In this document: positions 6,278 to 8,005 of the stretch, one piece after another | Layout of the letters: each line of letters begins with the position of its first letter | How positions within the stretch are numbered: position 1 is the stretch's first letter | Assembly: GCA_910585795.1 (NCBI GenBank) | Contig: CAJUFV010000278.1 | Span: forward strand, 1-8,005 | DNA length: 8,005 nt | Source of the DNA: an uncultured Clostridia bacterium | GTDB taxonomy: Bacteria; Bacillota; Clostridia; UBA1381 | Reading direction: 5' to 3' | Notes under the pieces: generated by a model | What the model saw: only the letters and a program-made list of their open reading frames with translations | Databases searched by the model: none | Told to the model about the DNA's origin: nothing | Made by a program: the position numbers and the translations under genes

Positions 6278-7315
6278 TCAGATTGCAGGTACAACGGCAA
6301 TCCATGATATAACACAAAGAACCGCAGTTGCCAGTGTAAATACCGTCACAATTTTCGTTTCCTTCCAGCCGCACATCTCAAAATGATGATGCAAAGGCGT
6401 CATTTTAAATATTCTTCTTCCCTCTCCATACTTTTTCTTTGTATATTTAAAATACGTTGTCTGCATAATTACCGACAATGTTTCCATGAAATAAACAAAA
6501 CCAACAAGTAGTAAATATATTGGCATTTTTAAATCAATTGCCATAAGCGCGACCGAAGCTCCCAGAAAAAGCGAGCCTGTATCGCCCATAAACACCCTCG
6601 CCGGATATCGGTTAAAGACTAAAAAACCTAGCAAACCTCCCGTAAGTGCTGCTGAAAATACTGTTACTCCGTACTCCTTAAATGCAATATATGAAACAGC
6701 AATGAAAAAAATTCCCGTAACTGCTGTTATGCTTGACGCCAATCCATCCAGTCCGTCAGTAAGATTAACAGCGTTTACAACACCAACCACAATAAACATT
6801 ACAAAAGGTATGTACAACCACAAAGGCATTGTCCACTCAATCGAAGTAAACGGGATTTTTATTGATGTATCTAACTGTCCCATTACATAGAGCGCCACAA
6901 CATACACTGCCGCAAGCACCACCTGCATAATAAACTTCTGCGGAGCTGTAAGACCAAGATTACGTTTTTTTACTACCTTAATATAATCATCAATAAATCC
7001 AATTAATCCGAAGCCAAGCGATATGACAAACAATACAAGACATCTCGCATATGTAGCATTAAAATTACTCTTCAAAACAAATATTATTGTTGTCACCAAA
7101 ATTGCCGCGGCAATACCGAATATAAACATTATACCGCCCATTGTCGGTGTTCCTGATTTTTTCTGATGCCACTTCGGCCCCTCCTCACGAATTTCCTGAC
7201 CGAATTTCAGATTTCTCAGCCATGTAATAAACATAGGACCAAATACAAGAGTAACAGCAAGCGCCGCCGCAAAAGCAAGCAGCGATAACATTAACATTTC
7301 CTTTAAATCTTCCAT
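6278..7315 (-). CDS. mraY: MraY, phospho-N-acetylmuramoyl-pentapeptide transferase
   Basis: A 345-residue integral membrane enzyme that moves phospho-MurNAc-pentapeptide from its UDP carrier to undecaprenyl phosphate, giving lipid I. It has about ten hydrophobic segments. Diagnostic motifs: KWHQKKSGTPTMGG (48-61), the magnesium-binding DDY in GFIDDYIKV (106-114, Asp109/Asp110), NAVNLTDGLDGLA (181-193), FMGDTGSLFLG (242-252, active-site Asp245) and the cytoplasmic histidine loop PLHHHFE (307-313). Length is normal. The ATG at 7315 is preceded by AAAAGGA (7324-7330) at eight bases. It lies 22 bases after the murF stop and its own stop is 17 bases before the ftsW ATG. The murD gene that often follows mraY in this cluster is not there. 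Confidence 0.98.
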   Translation of the reverse strand: MEDLKEMLMLSLLAFAAALAVTLVFGPMFITWLRNLKFGQEIREEGPKWHQKKSGTPTMGGIMFIFGIAAAILVTTIIFVLKSNFNATYARCLVLFVISLGFGLIGFIDDYIKVVKKRNLGLTAPQKFIMQVVLAAVYVVALYVMGQLDTSIKIPFTSIEWTMPLWLYIPFVMFIVVGVVNAVNLTDGLDGLASSITAVTGIFFIAVSYIAFKEYGVTVFSAALTGGLLGFLVFNRYPARVFMGDTGSLFLGASVALMAIDLKMPIYLLLVGFVYFMETLSVIMQTTYFKYTKKKYGEGRRIFKMTPLHHHFEMCGWKETKIVTVFTLATAVLCVISWIAVVPAI

Positions 7316-7337
7316 TTTTGATATCCTTTTCCTCTCA

Positions 7338-8005
7338 TTAGTTATTCTTTATTGTGTTATATACTTCCTCAAAACGCATCCCGTGCGAAGCTTTTATAAG
7401 CACAGCATCCCCCTTTGTCAGCTTATCTTTTATATAATTACATACGTCAAGAGTTTTATCAAACGCGTTAACATACTCTATGCCGTTATCCTCTGCGTAT
7501 TGAGCAAGATATTTCATATTCTCTCCCGCTGTAACCAACACATCAACATCATTTTCTATAACTGCTTTCCCCAGATTATAATGTGCGTCCTGCGCAAAAT
7601 CACCCATTTCAAGAATATCACCAAGCACAGCGATTCTGCGCTTGCAATCCGCATTTCCCAGCACCTTCAGCGCAGCCTTTATTGAATCCGAAGAAGCATT
7701 GTAACAGTCATTTATAATTGTAATACCGTTATATTCTTCAATCTCCATACGCATTGATGTAAGCTCAAAGCTTTCTATACCATCAATTATATTTTCCATA
7801 GGAATATTAAATTCACGTCCGACGCATATTGCCGCAAGCGCATTATAGACATTATGTTCACCGGGAACATTCACCTTAACATTATACTCTTTGCCGTCTG
7901 CTACAGCTGTAAAGCGTATCCCGTCCAATCCATTATTATATATATCTTTCGCATAGACATTATTTTCCGGATTTGTAATTCCATAATAAATTACTTTATA
8001 CTTAC
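7338..8005 (-). CDS. murF: MurF, UDP-MurNAc-tripeptide:D-Ala-D-Ala ligase, C-terminal part (5' end outside window)
   Basis: The frame stays open to the right edge of the window, so the start and the ATP-binding P-loop lie beyond it; about 222 residues are visible. The enzyme adds D-Ala-D-Ala to the UDP-MurNAc tripeptide, completing the pentapeptide substrate that MraY uses. Evidence is the end of the central Mur-ligase domain with GEHNVYNALAAICVG (7821-7865), then the C-terminal ligase domain: NDCYNASSDSIKAAL, the MurF form of the family motif usually read as NDAYNANP.S, RIAVLGDILEMGDFAQDAHYNLG, and the closing GDAVLIKASHGMRFEEV. These distinguish it from MurE and MurD. A TTG at 7928 is only an internal leucine codon: the upstream residues (NPENNVYAKDIYNNGLDGIRF) continue in frame. 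It is the first visible gene of the minus-strand murein operon, 22 bases before mraY. The operon promoter must lie outside the window. Confidence 0.96.
   Translation of the reverse strand, partial: KYKVIYYGITNPENNVYAKDIYNNGLDGIRFTAVADGKEYNVKVNVPGEHNVYNALAAICVGREFNIPMENIIDGIESFELTSMRMEIEEYNGITIINDCYNASSDSIKAALKVLGNADCKRRIAVLGDILEMGDFAQDAHYNLGKAVIENDVDVLVTAGENMKYLAQYAEDNGIEYVNAFDKTLDVCNYIKDKLTKGDAVLIKASHGMRFEEVYNTIKNN

Noticed and set aside
6261..6374. Longer ftsW reading frame starting at 6374
   Set aside because: It would overlap mraY by 97 bases, lacks a ribosome binding site and adds a cysteine-rich segment unlike SEDS proteins, whereas the ATG at 6260 has a strong site.
1..8005. CRISPR array, tRNA/rRNA genes, insertion sequences, riboswitches
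   Set aside because: No repeat-spacer pattern, tRNA-like folds, transposase motifs or riboswitch-like leader were seen; gaps between genes are all about 130 bases or less.

Overview
The window looks like an AT-rich Firmicutes chromosome segment, most likely from an anaerobic Clostridia-type bacterium. The evidence is the class III (Firmicutes-type) fructose-1,6-bisphosphatase, AGGAG-like ribosome binding sites before most genes, and murein genes that read as low-GC Gram-positive homologues. Nothing in the sequence fixes the genus. No RNA gene, insertion sequence, CRISPR array or phage gene was seen. Almost the whole window is coding.

Left part, plus strand (1-2677): the 3' end of fbp (cut by the window start) is followed after 13 bases by a cytoplasmic SGNH/GDSL esterase of the rhamnogalacturonan-acetylesterase type. 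A clean intrinsic terminator (1713-1742) closes this unit. An AraC-family regulator with an N-terminal cupin domain follows from its own predicted promoter. Fbp is gluconeogenic and the esterase de-acetylates pectin-type sugars, so the pair plus an AraC-type sensor hints at plant-polysaccharide use, but that link is inference.

Right part, minus strand (2677-8005): a tight operon read right to left: murF (5' end beyond the window), mraY, ftsW/spoVE, murG and a histidyl-tRNA-synthetase-family gene. The first four make and translocate the peptidoglycan precursor and polymerise it: MurF adds D-Ala-D-Ala, MraY makes lipid I, MurG makes lipid II, and the SEDS protein polymerises glycan. Intergenic gaps are 22, 17 and 60 bases, and murG and hisS overlap by 4 bases. 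murD, which often lies between mraY and ftsW/spoVE, is absent. The last gene is a synthetase with archaeal/eukaryotic-like motifs and a shortened C-terminus.

The two convergent units meet at a 25-bp perfect inverted repeat (2623-2677) that contains or touches both stop codons and can serve as a bidirectional terminator. I do not see a clearly novel multi-gene system. The most unusual items are the HisRS-like gene at the end of a murein operon, the missing murD, the fbp-esterase pairing and the very compact convergent terminator.
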